Shown here piece after piece: positions 1 to 7,881 of a stretch of DNA of 45,148 bases. Origin of the DNA: an uncultured Christensenella sp. (GTDB lineage: Bacteria; Bacillota; Clostridia; Christensenellales; Borkfalkiaceae); NCBI GenBank assembly GCA_910585785.1, contig CAJUEV010000011.1:1-45148 (forward strand), read 5' to 3'. Below the pieces are notes generated by a model, which saw nothing but the letters and a program-made list of their open reading frames with translations, searched no databases and was not told where the DNA came from. The stretch's first letter is position 1. The number at the start of each line of letters is the position of its first letter. The translations under genes were made by a program, and so were the position numbers.

Positions 1-1126
1 GATGAAGTCCGTCGGAATATCTTCTGCCGTTAAGCACACGTCCCGTAAACTCGTCGACAATCAAAATTTCTCCGTCGGGCGAAACTATATACTCCTCGCC
101 GTTGTGGAAAAGTTCGTGCGCTTTCAAAGCCTGCTGTATGTGGTGGTTGAGTTCGGCGTTTTCTATATCGCCAAGGTTTTTTATGCCGAAAAATCTTTCC
201 GCTTTTTCCGCGCCGTTTTCCGTAATGGTTACCGACTTATCCCGCCTGTCGATAATATAGTCCCAGTTTTCCATTTCTTCCAAAATGGCGGTAAGCCTGT
301 CCTGCGCTTCCTGTTCTTCGGCGGAAAGTTCTTTTTTTCTGCGCGAAGGCGCCTGTTTTTCCGCGTCCTTCTTGTCGTCGTCAAATCCGCCCGAAAGGTT
401 GCGCACGAATTTGTCTACTTCTTCGTATAATTTAGAGCTTTCTCCGCCCCTTCCCGAAATGATAAGCGGGGTTCTCGCTTCGTCTATCAAAATACTGTCC
501 ACTTCGTCGATAATGCAGTAGTTAAGTTCGCGCTGCACCATAGCGGAAATGGACGACTTTAAATTGTCGCGCAAATAGTCGAAGCCCAACTCGTTGTTGG
601 TTGCGTAAATAATGTCGCACTTATACGCCTTTTGCTTTTCGGCGTCCTCCATTCCGGGGACGACCACGCCGACAGTCAAGCCCATAAATTTATGGACTTT
701 GCCCATCCACTCGGCGTCGCGCTTGGCAAGATAGTCGTTTACCGTAACAATGTGCACGCCCTTGCCCGAAAGCGCGTTAAGGTATGCGGGGAGAGTGGAA
801 ACAAGGGTTTTACCTTCGCCCGTCTTCATTTCCGCAATTCTGCCCTGATGCAAGCAGATACCGCCCACAATCTGCACGTGGAAGTGCTTCATTTTAAGTA
901 CGCGCCAGCTTGCCTCCCTCAAAGCGGCGAACGCGTCAAACATAATGTCGTCCAGCGTTTCGCCGGCGGCAAGTCTTCCCTTCAAAACCTGCGTCTGGTT
1001 TTTAAGTTCTTCGTCGCTCATTGCGGCGTACTTCTGTTCAAGCGCCTCTACCTTCAACGCAAGTTTGTTAAGTTTTTTTAAAGCGCTTCGGCTGTCGGAG
1101 CCGAGTATATATTTTATTAAGCCCAT
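1..1126 (-). CDS. secA: Protein translocase subunit SecA, N-terminal part (cut by window edge)
   Basis: SecA is the cytoplasmic ATPase motor that drives preproteins through the SecYEG channel. About 375 residues are present; the frame is open to the window edge, so the C-terminal half is outside. Visible are the helicase-type Walker A (KTGEGKT at about residues 101-107), the DYLAKRD segment, and the DEVDS Walker B motif at about residue 207 followed by DEARTPLIISG. Start ATG at 1126 (MGLIKYILGS) follows an AAAGGGA ribosome site. Between the DEAD-like motif and the FTGR segment lies a charged, Lys/Glu-rich stretch that seems longer than in Bacillus SecA. A good promoter lies at 1200-1228. Identity is certain from the motifs; whether other genes follow in the operon cannot be seen. 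Confidence 0.97.
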   Translation of the reverse strand, partial: MGLIKYILGSDSRSALKKLNKLALKVEALEQKYAAMSDEELKNQTQVLKGRLAAGETLDDIMFDAFAALREASWRVLKMKHFHVQIVGGICLHQGRIAEMKTGEGKTLVSTLPAYLNALSGKGVHIVTVNDYLAKRDAEWMGKVHKFMGLTVGVVVPGMEDAEKQKAYKCDIIYATNNELGFDYLRDNLKSSISAMVQRELNYCIIDEVDSILIDEARTPLIISGRGGESSKLYEEVDKFVRNLSGGFDDDKKDAEKQAPSRRKKELSAEEQEAQDRLTAILEEMENWDYIIDRRDKSVTITENGAEKAERFFGIKNLGDIENAELNHHIQQALKAHELFHNGEEYIVSPDGEILIVDEFTGRVLNGRRYSDGLH

Positions 1127-1199
1127 TATAATTCCCTTTCCGCAAAGTTATTGCCCGCAGTTTTTAGCGGTATGCGGAATATATTATTTTCCGAATACA

Positions 1200-1228
1200 A
1201 TTTTACTATATTTTAAAGCGTATGTAAA
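1200..1228 (-). promoter_or_regulatory. Sigma-A-type promoter of secA
   Basis: On the minus strand a -35 box TTTACA (1228-1223) and -10 box TAAAAT (1205-1200) are separated by exactly 17 nt. Transcription would start near 1193, about 65 nt upstream of the secA ATG. Confidence 0.7.
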
Positions 1229-1259
1229 ATTGTTTTTTGAACTATTTTAGAAAAAAATG

Positions 1260-1293
1260 TTAAAAATAAAAAGCGGCGGTCCGCAAACCGCCG
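1260..1293 (-). terminator. Terminator-like hairpin upstream of secA
   Basis: A 7-bp GC stem (CGGCGGT with ACCGCCG, 1274-1280 and 1287-1293) is followed on the minus strand by GCTTTTTATTTTTA. It ends just upstream of the secA promoter. No minus-strand gene ends immediately before it: the nearest, adeC, ends at 1774 and has its own terminator at 1715-1745. It could end read-through or a short unrecognised transcript. Confidence 0.55.
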
Positions 1294-1354
1294 ACAGCCG
1301 ACTTATATAAAAGTTTAATCTTCCAATACGTTTAACCAACTAACTAATTTTTTC

Positions 1355-1369
1355 TACTAAAATTTAGTA
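1355..1369. promoter_or_regulatory. Perfect 15-nt palindrome, possible operator
   Basis: TACTAAAATTTAGTA is a perfect odd-centred palindrome 65 nt upstream of the plus-strand gene at 1434. It shares the layout TA-N2-AAAATTT-N2-TA with the palindrome at 14418-14432 next to an XRE regulator. The function as a protein-binding site is inference. Confidence 0.35.
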
Positions 1370-1433
1370 TATGCAACAAAATTTTTGTAGTTTATATTAA
1401 AATGCATATGTGAAACGCAAAGGGGAACTGCAA

Positions 1434-1703
1434 ATGACAAAATCCATTATTGAAAATATTTACAACGCGGAAAGGACTTTTTATGCGGAAGCGGTTACTA
1501 CCGAGGAATACAGAAGGGCTAAAAAGGAATTTTGCGAAAGTTACGAAAAACTTTTTAACACGCTTGACGAAAGGCAGAAGTCGGCTTTGGAAAACCTTTT
1601 TAATTTGCGATGCAACGTTGAGGGCGCGGGTCAGATAAAAAAATTTAAGGACGGATTTATTACGGGGTTTAAACTTGCGCAGGAAGTTTTTTGCAACAAC
1701 TGA
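1434..1703 (+). CDS. Small DUF6809-like protein
   Basis: An 89-residue, helical, charged protein without signal peptide or membrane segment. The pattern of a short N-terminal helix (SIIENIYNAE), a central YEKLFNTLDERQKSALENLF segment and a C-terminal GFITGFKLAQEVF helix resembles the Firmicutes family DUF6809, whose function is unknown; this is recognition from memory and not a search. ATG 1434 is chosen over the in-frame GTG at 1410 because AAGGGG sits 7 nt before it. The gene stands alone between the divergent secA and the convergent adeC, and ends at a strong bidirectional terminator. A 15-nt palindrome lies upstream. It belongs to no recognisable operon. Confidence 0.7.
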   Translation: MTKSIIENIYNAERTFYAEAVTTEEYRRAKKEFCESYEKLFNTLDERQKSALENLFNLRCNVEGAGQIKKFKDGFITGFKLAQEVFCNN

Positions 1704-1714
1704 AAATACTGAAA

Positions 1715-1750
1715 TACGGCGGCGGGCAATCAGCCCGCCGCCGTACGTTT
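1715..1750. terminator. Strong bidirectional terminator
   Basis: A perfect 13-bp stem (arms 1715-1727 and 1733-1745, loop AATCA) lies between the convergent genes ending at 1703 (+) and 1774 (-). T-rich sequence follows on both sides, so it can serve both. Confidence 0.85.
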
Positions 1751-1773
1751 ATTTGAAAAATATTTTGCTGATA

Positions 1774-3489
1774 TTACGCGTTTATATCGGTAAACGCAAA
1801 CTTTTCAACGTCAAAAAGTCCCGCGTCCGTAATTTTGAGTTTGGGAATAACGGCAAGCGACAAAAACGCGAGGGACATAAACGCCTCGTAATCCCGCTTG
1901 ACGCCCATAGAATGCGCCTTTTCGATTAAAGCGCGGCTGTCCGCTTGCAGACTTTCGGCGTCGCGAGAGGACATTAACCCCGCAATATCCAGCGTTAAAG
2001 AGTGAATTTCACCCTTTTCGCCGTCGACTATAACCATACCTCCGCCTATTTCTTTAAGGCGGTTTGCCGCCTTTGCCATACTTGCGTTGTCGTCGCCCAT
2101 AAGAATTATATTGTGCGAGTCGTGCGCTATGGTTATGCCCAGCGCGCCGCCCTTGAAGCCGTAGCCCTTAAACAGCGCCTTGCCTATATTGCCTGTAAGT
2201 TTATGGCGTTCGACAACGAAAAGTTTAAGCAAGTCCGTGCCCTTCACCTCAACGTCGCCGTTTTTGCTTTCAACTTCAACAATTTCGCAGCCGGTAACCA
2301 CGCCGCCCGGCTCTATTGTCATAGCCTTCGCTTTTTTGCCTTTCAGGGTAAGTACAAAGTCCTCCGCCTTCATTTCGCGCTTTAAATGGACGGTGTTTAA
2401 AACGTTTTCTGGCAGATAGCGTTTTGAAGTGTCGAAAAGCGGTTTGCCGTTTTCTGCTACAAGTTTGCCGCTTTTTATAACGTATTTCGCGTTGAAGTTT
2501 TTAAGGTTGTCAACCGCCACCAAATCGGCAAGATAGAAAGGGGCTATCGCGCCGCGCCATTTAAGGTTGTAGCACTCGGCGGCGTTTAAAGTGGCGCATA
2601 TTACCGCGTTTACGGGGTCTACCCCGTCGGCGACAAGCCTTCTTAAAGCGTCGTCAAGGTGTCCCTTTTCCTTTAAGTCCGCGGCGTGCCTGTCGTCGGT
2701 ACACAAAATAAAGCGGCGCATATTTTTTTGGTTGATATGCTTTGCGTTGCCTAAATTTTGCGTTGAAGAACCGTGACGGATATGCACGTACATTCCCTTT
2801 GAAATTTTTTCTTCTATTTCGTCCTTTGTAACGCACTCGTGGTCGGTGGAAATGCCCGCGCAGAGATATCCGTTTAATTCGTATCCGTAAACGGCGGGCG
2901 CGTGTCCGTCTATAATTTTCGCCGCCGCGTGCGCCGCTTCCGCCTTCTTCAAAACGTCGGGGTCGCAATAGACTATGCCGGGGTAATTCATAAATTCGCC
3001 CAAGCCGAAAATGTACTCGTCGTTTATGTGCTTTTCGATGTCCTTGCCTGCGAGAACGGCGCCGCTGGTTTCAAACGGGGTTGCGGGCACGCAGGAAGGA
3101 AGTTGAATTTTTATATCGAGAGGAACGTTTTTTGCGGCTTTCGCTATATACTCGCAACCCGCCATACCGCATACGTTGGTAATTTCGTGCGGGTCGGCGA
3201 TTATTGTGGTTGTGCCGCGGGGAACTATTAAAGAAGCGAATTCTTCGGGAGATAACTGCGAACTTTCAATATGAACGTGCCCGTCTATATAGCCGGGGAT
3301 TACCGTAAGTCCGGTGCAGTCTATTTCCGTTTCGCCCTGGTATTCGCCCGTACCCACTATTTTTTCGCCGACGACAGCCACGTCGCCTTTGCGCAAAACG
3401 CCCGTAAACACGTCCACAAAGGTTGCGTTTTTAAGCACAAGGTCGGCTTTTTTTCTGCGCGTTGCCGCGTTTATGTATTTTTCAAGCAT
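1774..3489 (-). CDS. adeC: Adenine deaminase
   Basis: AdeC hydrolyses adenine to hypoxanthine and ammonia in purine salvage. At 571 residues it has the usual family length. It carries the amidohydrolase metal site PGYIDGHVHIESS (His71, His73), the following ADPHE (residues 98-102), FGLGEFMNYPG, IDGHAP and the STDHE segment, then the C-terminal adenine deaminase domain with a GG-rich segment and IAHDSHNII. ATG 3489 is preceded by AAGGAG. A promoter at 3521-3549 gives it its own transcription start although it lies just downstream of the purine permease gene, whose terminator separates the two. Together they form a purine import and salvage pair. Confidence 0.95.
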   Translation of the reverse strand: MLEKYINAATRRKKADLVLKNATFVDVFTGVLRKGDVAVVGEKIVGTGEYQGETEIDCTGLTVIPGYIDGHVHIESSQLSPEEFASLIVPRGTTTIIADPHEITNVCGMAGCEYIAKAAKNVPLDIKIQLPSCVPATPFETSGAVLAGKDIEKHINDEYIFGLGEFMNYPGIVYCDPDVLKKAEAAHAAAKIIDGHAPAVYGYELNGYLCAGISTDHECVTKDEIEEKISKGMYVHIRHGSSTQNLGNAKHINQKNMRRFILCTDDRHAADLKEKGHLDDALRRLVADGVDPVNAVICATLNAAECYNLKWRGAIAPFYLADLVAVDNLKNFNAKYVIKSGKLVAENGKPLFDTSKRYLPENVLNTVHLKREMKAEDFVLTLKGKKAKAMTIEPGGVVTGCEIVEVESKNGDVEVKGTDLLKLFVVERHKLTGNIGKALFKGYGFKGGALGITIAHDSHNIILMGDDNASMAKAANRLKEIGGGMVIVDGEKGEIHSLTLDIAGLMSSRDAESLQADSRALIEKAHSMGVKRDYEAFMSLAFLSLAVIPKLKITDAGLFDVEKFAFTDINA

Positions 3490-3520
3490 ATGTTTCTCCT
3501 TATCGGTAAATTGCCTTTAT

Positions 3521-3549
3521 ATTGTAGCACACCGCCCAAGTTTTTTCAA
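3521..3549 (-). promoter_or_regulatory. Promoter of adeC
   Basis: Minus-strand -35 TTGAAA (3549-3544), 17-nt spacer, -10 TACAAT (3526-3521). The leader is about 25 nt. No riboswitch fold was recognised between it and the start. Confidence 0.75.
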
Positions 3550-3591
3550 GCGGTTTTTTTTAAAACGGCAAAACGCAAAACAAATTGCGGC

Positions 3592-3632
3592 AAAAAATAA
3601 AGCCCCCGCCGCCATAAAAGGGGCAGGGGCTT
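3592..3632 (-). terminator. Terminator of the purine permease gene
   Basis: An 11-bp stem (3622-3632 with 3600-3610, one G-U pair) is followed on the minus strand by TATTTTTT. It lies 14 nt past the permease stop codon. Confidence 0.85.
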
Positions 3633-3645
3633 ACAGCCGATATTT

Positions 3646-5262
3646 TTAGTGAGTAAATGCGAACGTTGCAAGGAAGAATATGGTGATTATCCACGTTACA
3701 ACGGAAATTTGTTTGATTTTGCCCGTGCAGATTTTTACGATGAGGCTGGCAATCATACCGATGCCGATACCGTAAGAAATTTCGTAACCGAAGGACATAA
3801 CCGCGATGGTAAGGAAAGCGGGAAGCGCTTCCGCAGGGTCCGTCCACTTTATGTTGATTACGGAAGACATCATCAATACGCCTACCCAAATAAGCGCCGT
3901 AGCGGTTGCCGCGGAAGGCACAAGCTGGGCGATGGGCGAAAGGAACATTGCAACAATAAAGCAAAGTCCCGTAATAAGCGCGGTGAAGCCCGTTTTGCCG
4001 CCTGCCGCAACGCCTGCGGAGGACTCGACAAACGTCGTAACGGTTGAAGTACCGGCAATAGCGCCGACGGTGGTTGCAATCGCGTCCGAAAGCATACATC
4101 TGTTCATATTGAGGGGGTTGCCGTTTTTATCGAGAAGTCCGCCCTTTTCGCAAGCGCCGTAAAGCGTTCCGATAGTGTCAAACATATCAAGCATACACAG
4201 CGAAAGCGCCGTGGTAAGCAACAACAACACAAGCGAGCCGACGTTGTGTCCTTCGCCGCCGAGATAGTGCGAGAAATTGAAACCTTCATAGAAGACTTTG
4301 CCCGCCGATTCTTTACCCCACGAAACAAAAGCGTCGAAAGGATTAAAGGAGAACTGTCTGCCTATGGAGTTGAAAATTTCTTTGCAGGCAAGTCCGTTTG
4401 TAAGCGTGCCGTCGTCAAGCGTGGCGCCGCCTACAAGGCAGCCGAAGCCAGCCATTATGTAATAGAGAACGGTTGAACCGAGTATGCCCCAAAGTATTGC
4501 GCCCTTTACCTTATGTTTGGAAAGAATTGCAATAGCCGTAACGCCGAGAAGGGCAACCAACGCGGGAAGTATTCCGCCGACGGTGCCGCCGCTGTACGTT
4601 GCGAAGTTGGTAGCCAAAACGTTGAAAGAAACAAGGCTGACCAAAGTGGAATCGTTGTTTACGATTGCGCCCGCGTTTTGCAAACCGATAAACGCGATAA
4701 ACAAGCCCAAACCTACGTTGATGGCTTTGCGAACTTCGTCGGGGATGGCTTTGAAAATGTGTTTTCTTAAACCCGTGGCGGTAAGTATAATAAATATTAC
4801 GCCGTCAAGCAAGGTAAACACCATTGCGTTTGCATAAGTAAGTCCCGCCGAACCGAGTACAAGGCTGAACACAACAAACGCGTTTACACCCATACCAGAA
4901 GCCTGTGCGAGGGGCATTTTTGCAAGGAACGCCATAAGCATTGTGCCCACTATCGCGCCGAGCGCGGTTGCAATGTACATTCCGCCGAAAGACAACTCGG
5001 GAATGGCGCTGAATATACCGGGGTTTACCATAAGTATGTAAACCATCGCCATAAACGTAGTCAAGCCGGCGATAATTTCGGTTTTGTAGTTAGAACCGCT
5101 TTTGGTTATGCCGAACCACTTGTCCACTTTACCGAAAAAGCCTTTGTGGGGCGTTTCCGCAACGGTGCCGTCGGCCGCAGGCGCCGCGTCTGCAACGGGA
5201 GTTTCCGCTTCGACGGGTTCAGCGGTTTCGGGAACGTTTTCTTCGTTCAATTCTTCGCTCAT
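3646..5262 (-). CDS. NCS2-family purine permease (AzgA/PbuG-like)
   Basis: A polytopic membrane transporter of the AzgA/PbuG branch of NCS2, which takes up guanine, hypoxanthine or adenine by proton symport. The 538-residue frame shows family signatures ITGLTTFMAMVYI-like (residues about 65-80, NPGIFS), MGVNAFV, GLFIAFIGLQNAG, SLCMLDMFDTIGTLYG, FVESSAGVAAGGKTG and about 12 hydrophobic helices. ATG 5262 is chosen because GGAGG sits 8 nt upstream; the longer open frame reaches into the leader hairpins. Residues 1-40 form an unusual acidic, Ala/Pro/Glu-rich cytoplasmic tail (VPETAEPVEAETPVADAAPA) not needed for transport. It lies upstream of adeC, fitting salvage of adenine. Exact substrate cannot be read. 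Confidence 0.92.
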   Translation of the reverse strand: MSEELNEENVPETAEPVEAETPVADAAPAADGTVAETPHKGFFGKVDKWFGITKSGSNYKTEIIAGLTTFMAMVYILMVNPGIFSAIPELSFGGMYIATALGAIVGTMLMAFLAKMPLAQASGMGVNAFVVFSLVLGSAGLTYANAMVFTLLDGVIFIILTATGLRKHIFKAIPDEVRKAINVGLGLFIAFIGLQNAGAIVNNDSTLVSLVSFNVLATNFATYSGGTVGGILPALVALLGVTAIAILSKHKVKGAILWGILGSTVLYYIMAGFGCLVGGATLDDGTLTNGLACKEIFNSIGRQFSFNPFDAFVSWGKESAGKVFYEGFNFSHYLGGEGHNVGSLVLLLLTTALSLCMLDMFDTIGTLYGACEKGGLLDKNGNPLNMNRCMLSDAIATTVGAIAGTSTVTTFVESSAGVAAGGKTGFTALITGLCFIVAMFLSPIAQLVPSAATATALIWVGVLMMSSVINIKWTDPAEALPAFLTIAVMSFGYEISYGIGIGMIASLIVKICTGKIKQISVVTWIITIFFLATFAFTH

Positions 5263-5296
5263 AAAATCCTCCGTAAAATAACTTTTAAGTGATTGC

Positions 5297-5335
5297 GCGG
5301 TTTTTAAAAACCGCAAAAGCCCCCGCGGGGGCTTT
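5297..5335 (-). promoter_or_regulatory. Tandem palindromic hairpins in the permease leader
   Basis: Two perfect palindromes stand back to back between the candidate promoter and the gene: GCGGTTTTTAAAAACCGC (5297-5314) and AAAGCCCCCGCGGGGGCTTT (5316-5335). On the minus strand the GC-rich one is followed by CTTTTGCGG, a weak terminator-like arrangement, so the pair could act as an attenuator or stabilise the 5' end. No purine-riboswitch core was found. Confidence 0.5.
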
Positions 5336-5354
5336 ATTTCACTTGTTTATCACA

Positions 5355-5383
5355 ATTTTATCATAAAGCGAAAAATTCGGCAA
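5355..5383 (-). promoter_or_regulatory. Candidate promoter of the purine permease gene
   Basis: Minus-strand -35 TTGCCG (5383-5378), 17-nt spacer, -10 TAAAAT (5360-5355). Initiation near 5348 would give a leader of about 85 nt containing both palindromic hairpins. Confidence 0.6.
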
Positions 5384-5397
5384 GCGTTAGAGCGGGC

Positions 5398-5416
5398 TTT
5401 GACGAATTTTGTCAAA
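5398..5416. promoter_or_regulatory. Inverted repeat upstream of the permease promoter
   Basis: TTTGAC-N7-GTCAAA lies about 15 nt upstream of the candidate -35 box. Spacing and symmetry suit a dimeric regulator, but it is not recognised as a known operator. Confidence 0.35.
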
Positions 5417-5486
5417 TTTTTTTGATTTATTTTTATACGAAACGGCAAATTAAGCGCCCTGTGCAATATGAATTTTTGCACATATA

Positions 5487-5512
5487 AAAAGCACGGTTTA
5501 AGCCGTGCTTTT
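5487..5512 (-). terminator. Terminator of the metal-ATPase operon
   Basis: A 10-bp stem (AAAAGCACGG with CCGTGCTTTT) lies 5 nt past the ATPase stop codon and is followed by TTATATG on the minus strand. Confidence 0.8.
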
Positions 5513-5517
5513 AAATA

Positions 5518-7881
5518 TTATTTTACGAGAGAAACGCGCATTGCGTTAAGCACCGCAGCCAGCATAACGCCGACGTCCGCAACCACCGATATAATCAGCG
5601 GAAACGCGGGCAGCGCAATACTCAAAGCCATAATGGCAGCCTTTACCGCAAGCGAACCAACTATGTTTTGCACCACTATTCTGCGCGTGCTTGAAGCAAT
5701 TTTTCTGCCCTTGGGCAAAAGCGCCAGATTATCCGAAACCAGCACAACGTCGCTTGCCTCTATCGCAGCGTCGCTGCCGATGTTGCCCATACAAACCGCG
5801 CAGTCGGCGCAGGTCATTACCGGCGCGTCGTTAATTCCGTCGCCCACGTAAATAAGTTTGCCCTTTTGCTTCAATTCTTCCGCGCGAGCAAGTTTTTCGT
5901 CGGGCAGCAACGCCGCTTTAAATCCGTCCAGCCCAGCCGCCTTCGCAACTTCCGCAGCCCGCTCGGGCAAGTCGCCCGTAAGCATTTCGGTATAAACCAC
6001 GCCTTGCGATTTAAGCCAAACTATCGTTTCTTTAACGCCCTGTTTAACGCTGTCGTCAATTTCCACAAACCCGACGTATTCGCCGCCGTGCGCAACGTAT
6101 ATCAGGGTTGAAAGGCTTTTGACGCGCTCGAATAAAATATTGTTTTCTTCAAGCAATTTTGCGTTTCCGCAAAGCAAAACTTTTCCGTCAACAACGCACT
6201 TTACGCCCTTGCCCGCAACTTCTTCCGCCTGCTCCGCCGTATACTCCGTTTGCACCCCGCCGAAAGCCAGCGCTATGGGGTGGGCGGAAAATTTTTCGGC
6301 GGCGGCGGCAAGTTGCACGGTTTTTTCGTCGGTGTAACCTTTTATGCCGAACGTACCCTCCGTCAAGGTACCCGTCTTGTCGAACGCCGCGACGGTTGCA
6401 AGCGCAAGTTCGTCAAGGCAGGTAGAGCCCTTTACCAAAATACCGAACTTTGCGCACCTGCCTATTCCGCCGAAATACGTCAGCGGCACCGAAATTACAA
6501 GCGCGCAGGGACAGGAAATGACCAAAAAGCTAAGCGCCCTGTAAATCCATTCTTTATACGTTATCCATACAAACGCCTGATTTACGGCGCATATTATTGT
6601 GGGAACAAGCGCCGCGACAATAATTGCGGCTACGCACACGACGGGCGTATAATATTTTGCAAATTTTGAAATAAACTTTTCCGACTTCGATTTTTTTGCC
6701 GTGGAGTTTTCGACAAGTTCCAAAATTTTTGCCACGGCGGAATTTTTATATTCCCTTATTACTTCCGCCTCTACCGCTTTGGTCAGGTTTATGCTGCCGG
6801 ACAAAATTTCTTCGCCCGCCTTAACGTCGCGCGGAAGGGGTTCGCCGTTCAGACTTTTCATATCAAGCGACGTTTCTCCGCTTGTTATGCGGCAGTCCAC
6901 GGGAATTTTTTCGCCCGCTTTAATCAAAATTATGTCGCCGACGCGCAATTCGTCGGGGGATATGGTGCGTTGAACGCCGTTTTCAAGCAAAGTCGCCGCG
7001 TCGCTTTTAAGCGCCATAAGTTTGGTTATGGAGTTGCGTGACGAGCCGACGGCAACGCCTTGCAGCAACTCTCCCAACTGATACAACAGCATAACCGCCA
7101 CGCCTTCGCCAAAGCCGTCGCCCGCGAATATTCCAAGCGCAATCGCGCCCAGCGAAGCCACCGTCATAAGAAAATTTTCATCAAAAATTTTGCCTTTTAT
7201 TATATTTTTGACGGTGTTTATAAGCACGGGATGCCCCACGGCAAGGTACGCCACGCCGTAAAAGACGTAAGTTACGATTTTTGCGGCAAGCACGTCGTGC
7301 GCAAAACCCGTAAGGTCCATAACGAAGGCGGGAATAAACAGTACGGCGGCGACTATTATGCAAATAACGTCTTTAAGCTTTTCTTTAAGCACGCTTTTTT
7401 TCTCGTTTCCGTCGACTATTTTCACGTCTTCAAAGTGGGTTATGGCGTAAACCGCCTTTTCTCTCGCCTCGGCGTTTTCAGCGTTTAACACAACCCGCAT
7501 ATTCATAAAATCTACCGTTGCGCTTACGCCGTCCAGTTTGTTGAGTTCTTCTTCCAATTCGCGGGCGCAGTTTGCGCAGCAAAGATTTGCTATCTTTATT
7601 TTTTCGCCGAATACGCGGGGCTTGTCGCCCTCGACGCTATCCGCGCAGCGTTCGCAACTTTTTGCGCCTTCCGCGTCGCCTTCAACCACCTTCACGTCCT
7701 CAAAACGGTTGCAAAACGCTATAATTTCAGCGTAGGCGTCGTCGCTGCAATCCGCAATAACTTTTTGCGTCATAAAATCGACGGTAACACTGTTTACGCC
7801 CTTTATTTTATTAAGTTCTTCTTCCAACTCCCGCGCGCAGTTTGCGCAGTCGAGTCCCGTTATTTTAATAATTCTATTCAT
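5518..7881 (-). CDS. Zn/Cd/Pb-type P1B ATPase (ZntA/CadA-like)
   Basis: A heavy-metal efflux pump in the cytoplasmic membrane, 787 residues. Two tandem HMA domains carry CxxC at Cys12/Cys15 and Cys102/Cys105; the two copies are almost identical around CANCARELEEELNK, indicating a recent duplication, with an extra CERC pair between them (Cys76, Cys79). The ion-binding CPC motif is at residues 457-459 (SCPCALVISVP), the phosphorylation site DKTGT at Asp501, and GDGINDAPV follows. CPCALVIS and Asp769 near the C-terminus (SVVADVG) fit the Zn/Cd/Pb subgroup and not the CopA copper subgroup. The start overlaps the end of the ArsR-family gene by 8 nt, so the two are translated from one mRNA under metal control. 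Confidence 0.93.
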   Translation of the reverse strand: MNRIIKITGLDCANCARELEEELNKIKGVNSVTVDFMTQKVIADCSDDAYAEIIAFCNRFEDVKVVEGDAEGAKSCERCADSVEGDKPRVFGEKIKIANLCCANCARELEEELNKLDGVSATVDFMNMRVVLNAENAEAREKAVYAITHFEDVKIVDGNEKKSVLKEKLKDVICIIVAAVLFIPAFVMDLTGFAHDVLAAKIVTYVFYGVAYLAVGHPVLINTVKNIIKGKIFDENFLMTVASLGAIALGIFAGDGFGEGVAVMLLYQLGELLQGVAVGSSRNSITKLMALKSDAATLLENGVQRTISPDELRVGDIILIKAGEKIPVDCRITSGETSLDMKSLNGEPLPRDVKAGEEILSGSINLTKAVEAEVIREYKNSAVAKILELVENSTAKKSKSEKFISKFAKYYTPVVCVAAIIVAALVPTIICAVNQAFVWITYKEWIYRALSFLVISCPCALVISVPLTYFGGIGRCAKFGILVKGSTCLDELALATVAAFDKTGTLTEGTFGIKGYTDEKTVQLAAAAEKFSAHPIALAFGGVQTEYTAEQAEEVAGKGVKCVVDGKVLLCGNAKLLEENNILFERVKSLSTLIYVAHGGEYVGFVEIDDSVKQGVKETIVWLKSQGVVYTEMLTGDLPERAAEVAKAAGLDGFKAALLPDEKLARAEELKQKGKLIYVGDGINDAPVMTCADCAVCMGNIGSDAAIEASDVVLVSDNLALLPKGRKIASSTRRIVVQNIVGSLAVKAAIMALSIALPAFPLIISVVADVGVMLAAVLNAMRVSLVK

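Noticed and set aside
2002..2385. Open frames antisense to adeC (and similar frames opposite the surface-protein, DUF4011, guaA and guaB genes)
   Set aside because: They lie fully inside strongly supported genes on the other strand, have no ribosome site or family signature, and their Arg/Phe/Val-rich composition is that of a shadow frame.
5263..5460. Purine riboswitch ahead of the permease gene
   Set aside because: The conserved core and loop-loop sequences of the purine aptamer were not found on the minus strand; only palindromic hairpins are present.
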